A stretch of 64,000 nucleotides of DNA, taken from contig JAFURM010000005.1 in the NCBI GenBank assembly GCA_017471925.1, positions 61,659-125,658 of the forward strand. Reading direction: 5' to 3'. This DNA is from Bacteroides sp. (lineage in GTDB: Bacteria > Bacteroidota > Bacteroidia > Bacteroidales > Bacteroidaceae). The notes below the pieces were generated by a model that worked only from the letters and a program-made list of their open reading frames with translations, was not told where the DNA came from and did no database searches. Of the stretch, positions 62,620 through 64,000 are shown in pieces (within the stretch, counting starts at the first letter, position 1; each line of letters begins with the position of its first letter). The translations under genes were made by a program, and so were the position numbers.

Positions 62620-63891
62620 ATGCACAACATTTTTTTACATAAAAAGCGAGAGAGTCGCTTCCTGTTACTGTTCAGTATCACAACCTTAATATCATACCAG
62701 TTTTATGGAGCAGTGTTTCTCAATCAGTTCCTGATAAAACTGTCATGCACTCTACTTGTAGCAGGTATGGTCGTTTATGTATGGAAACAGATAATAACTA
62801 ACAAAAAGAGTATTCCATTCTATAACCTTTGTCGTTGGTTGACCTTTATAGTCTTCTTCTCAATGGTGATGACATGGGTATTTAAGGGACAAAGTATTCC
62901 ATTATCGTTTACGGCTATTGCACGCAATACCTTGCTGATAATATTGTTCTTCTATTTATGGAAAGTAAAGCCTTCACGAGATGTCTTAGAAAAATACATC
63001 ATAGGTTTTGGATTCCTCTATATCATTTTGTGGAGTTATGCTATGATGAAAATCCCGGAAGTAGTATTCGGAGATATGGGTGAGGACGGCAATTTTGATG
63101 AAAGCCGTGGAATGATTCGCATTAACTTCGTAGGAAGAGGGAATCTAATCTTTGCCTTTTTCTTGTGCTTGAATAAGTTCAAAGAGACACAACTGAAAAA
63201 ATGGTTTTTGCTCGTAATCTTATTTTTTGTATTCAATGTATTCCAAGTAACTAGGCAACTCATTCTTTGGCCTATGATAGTAGGATTACTCTATTTGCTT
63301 TGGAATAAAAAGAAGTGGTGTTTCTTAGCTGTCATGGCTGCTTTTGCCTTATATTTGTTTATTCCAACAGTCAAGTTCTCTGATGACTCTGTTATAGGAT
63401 CAATGATAAATTTAACTGAGCAGCAGGGAAAAGATCAAAAACGTGGCGAAGATGATGTACGCATAAGAGAATATAAATACTTTTTTACTGAATGGCATAA
63501 TAACCCTGTTACTTTCTTATTAGGTACAGGACAACCACATGGCGCTTCTGAATTTGGTTTATGGTATCAATACAAAGTGGAGAAAGGACAAAAGTTTTAT
63601 TTGTCAGATGTTGGGTATGCTTCTATGTTTGCTCTTTATGGCTTGATGGGTTTGTTGCTTTGGGGAGTGCTTTACTTGAAAGGAGCATTCTTTAGAGTTT
63701 CAGAATCATTGGCTTACACCCGAATGTGGATGTTTTTCATGATTTTGGCCAATATCGCTGCAAATTGGTATGAAAAACCAGATTTTCTTATACCTACTTT
63801 AATCTGTTTTTATTTGATGGGACAAAATAAGATTAACACCAAAACAAATAAATATTCTTATGAAATTCAGTATCACAATCCCCGCCTATAA
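62620..63891 (+). CDS. O-antigen/capsule polymerase (Wzy-like)
   Basis: 423 aa with 10 or more hydrophobic segments and a large periplasmic loop (about 260-330) that begins near [13 protein letters not shown] and contains [14 protein letters not shown]. Wzy proteins are poorly conserved in sequence; topology, length and position between sugar-transfer genes support the call. The stop overlaps the next start (63860). Confidence 0.8.
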   Translation: MHNIFLHKKRESRFLLLFSITTLISYQFYGAVFLNQFLIKLSCTLLVAGMVVYVWKQIITNKKSIPFYNLCRWLTFIVFFSMVMTWVFKGQSIPLSFTAIARNTLLIILFFYLWKVKPSRDVLEKYIIGFGFLYIILWSYAMMKIPEVVFGDMGEDGNFDESRGMIRINFVGRGNLIFAFFLCLNKFKETQLKKWFLLVILFFVFNVFQVTRQLILWPMIVGLLYLLWNKKKWCFLAVMAAFALYLFIPTVKFSDDSVIGSMINLTEQQGKDQKRGEDDVRIREYKYFFTEWHNNPVTFLLGTGQPHGASEFGLWYQYKVEKGQKFYLSDVGYASMFALYGLMGLLLWGVLYLKGAFFRVSESLAYTRMWMFFMILANIAANWYEKPDFLIPTLICFYLMGQNKINTKTNKYSYEIQYHNPRL

Positions 63892-64000
63892 ACGTACTTA
63901 TCTGCAAGAATGTATTGATAGTATTCTTGCCCAGACTTATACGGATTTTGAGCTAATCATTGTCAATGATGCGTCACCTGAAGATTTAGATTCCATCGTG
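63860..64000 (+). CDS. Family 2 glycosyltransferase, 5' part only
   Basis: Incomplete at the window edge: 47 residues are visible. N-terminus [20 protein letters not shown] and [13 protein letters not shown] match the GT-A nucleotide-binding start. The ATG lies within the end of the polymerase gene (32-bp overlap). It continues the capsule locus to the right. Confidence 0.85.
   Translation, partial: MKFSITIPAYKRTYLQECIDSILAQTYTDFELIIVNDASPEDLDSIV

Overview
The window comes from a Bacteroides-type chromosome (Bacteroidota). The evidence is the many promoters carrying the Bacteroides -7 box TAnnTTTG (several with a -33 TTTG box 19-20 bp upstream), an UpxY-type NusG paralogue at the head of a capsule locus behind an invertible promoter, and lineage-typical families (OmpP1/FadL porin, DUF1573, DUF1460, DUF4861, histone H1-like protein, LacZ-type GH2 enzyme). 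Core genes are GC-rich. The R-M target-recognition part, the DUF4143 ATPase insert and the capsule locus are visibly more AT-rich.

Layout. 1-4205: anaerobic ribonucleotide reductase nrdDG and a DUF4861 lipoprotein. 4591-9633 (minus): a restriction-modification operon (two N6-methyltransferase-like proteins and a GIY-YIG/helicase protein) with a long repeat-rich leader and a decayed REP-associated transposase. 10090-19839 (mostly minus): radical SAM protein with a queuosine-precursor transporter, HAD phosphatase, LolC/E-type permease, aminotransferase, acyl-CoA synthetase and FadL-type porin, with a candidate small RNA at about 12200-12268. 20073-27913: D-lactate dehydrogenase, RibD-C-type reductase, flavin reductase, tRNA-Trp, uracil-DNA-glycosylase-like protein, AlbA_2 protein, histone-like protein, the paired radical SAM/DUF4130 DNA-repair genes, DUF1573. 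28041-35464: OPT transporter, esterase, beta-galactosidase, DUF1460 amidase, tRNA-Gly. 35573-40516: TolC-HlyD and a tandem-fused ABC-2 permease. 40581-44302: a sugar kinase/RapZ-C fusion and a MurU-like nucleotidyltransferase, whose 5' end is duplicated (95 bp, identical) around an inserted DUF4143 ATPase gene. 44480-48904 (minus): response regulator/histidine kinase hybrid, UDP-glucuronate decarboxylase-like epimerase, and an IbrB/IbrA/GNAT operon. 49034-64000: an invertible promoter followed by a capsular polysaccharide locus running off the right end.

How it works together. The 162-bp segment between two perfect 26-bp inverted repeats (49034-49059, 49222-49247) carries a consensus -7 box that at present points away from upxY and towards the GNAT-ibrA-ibrB operon, so this copy of the capsule locus is read as OFF. 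The capsule genes include flippase, polymerase, glycosyltransferases, acyltransferase, aminotransferases and an ACP/KASIII/SDR/GNAT/ATP-grasp module that could make an acyl decoration. Embedded among them are a Panacea-type toxin-antitoxin candidate and an orphan Cas2-like gene with a small membrane coiled-coil partner.

Strongest leads: the DUF4143 ATPase unit with its exact 95-bp duplication and 32-bp-phased promoter repeats; the invertible promoter between two divergent operons; the IbrAB-GNAT operon; the split methyltransferase R-M operon with a composition break inside one gene; the Cas2-like pair.
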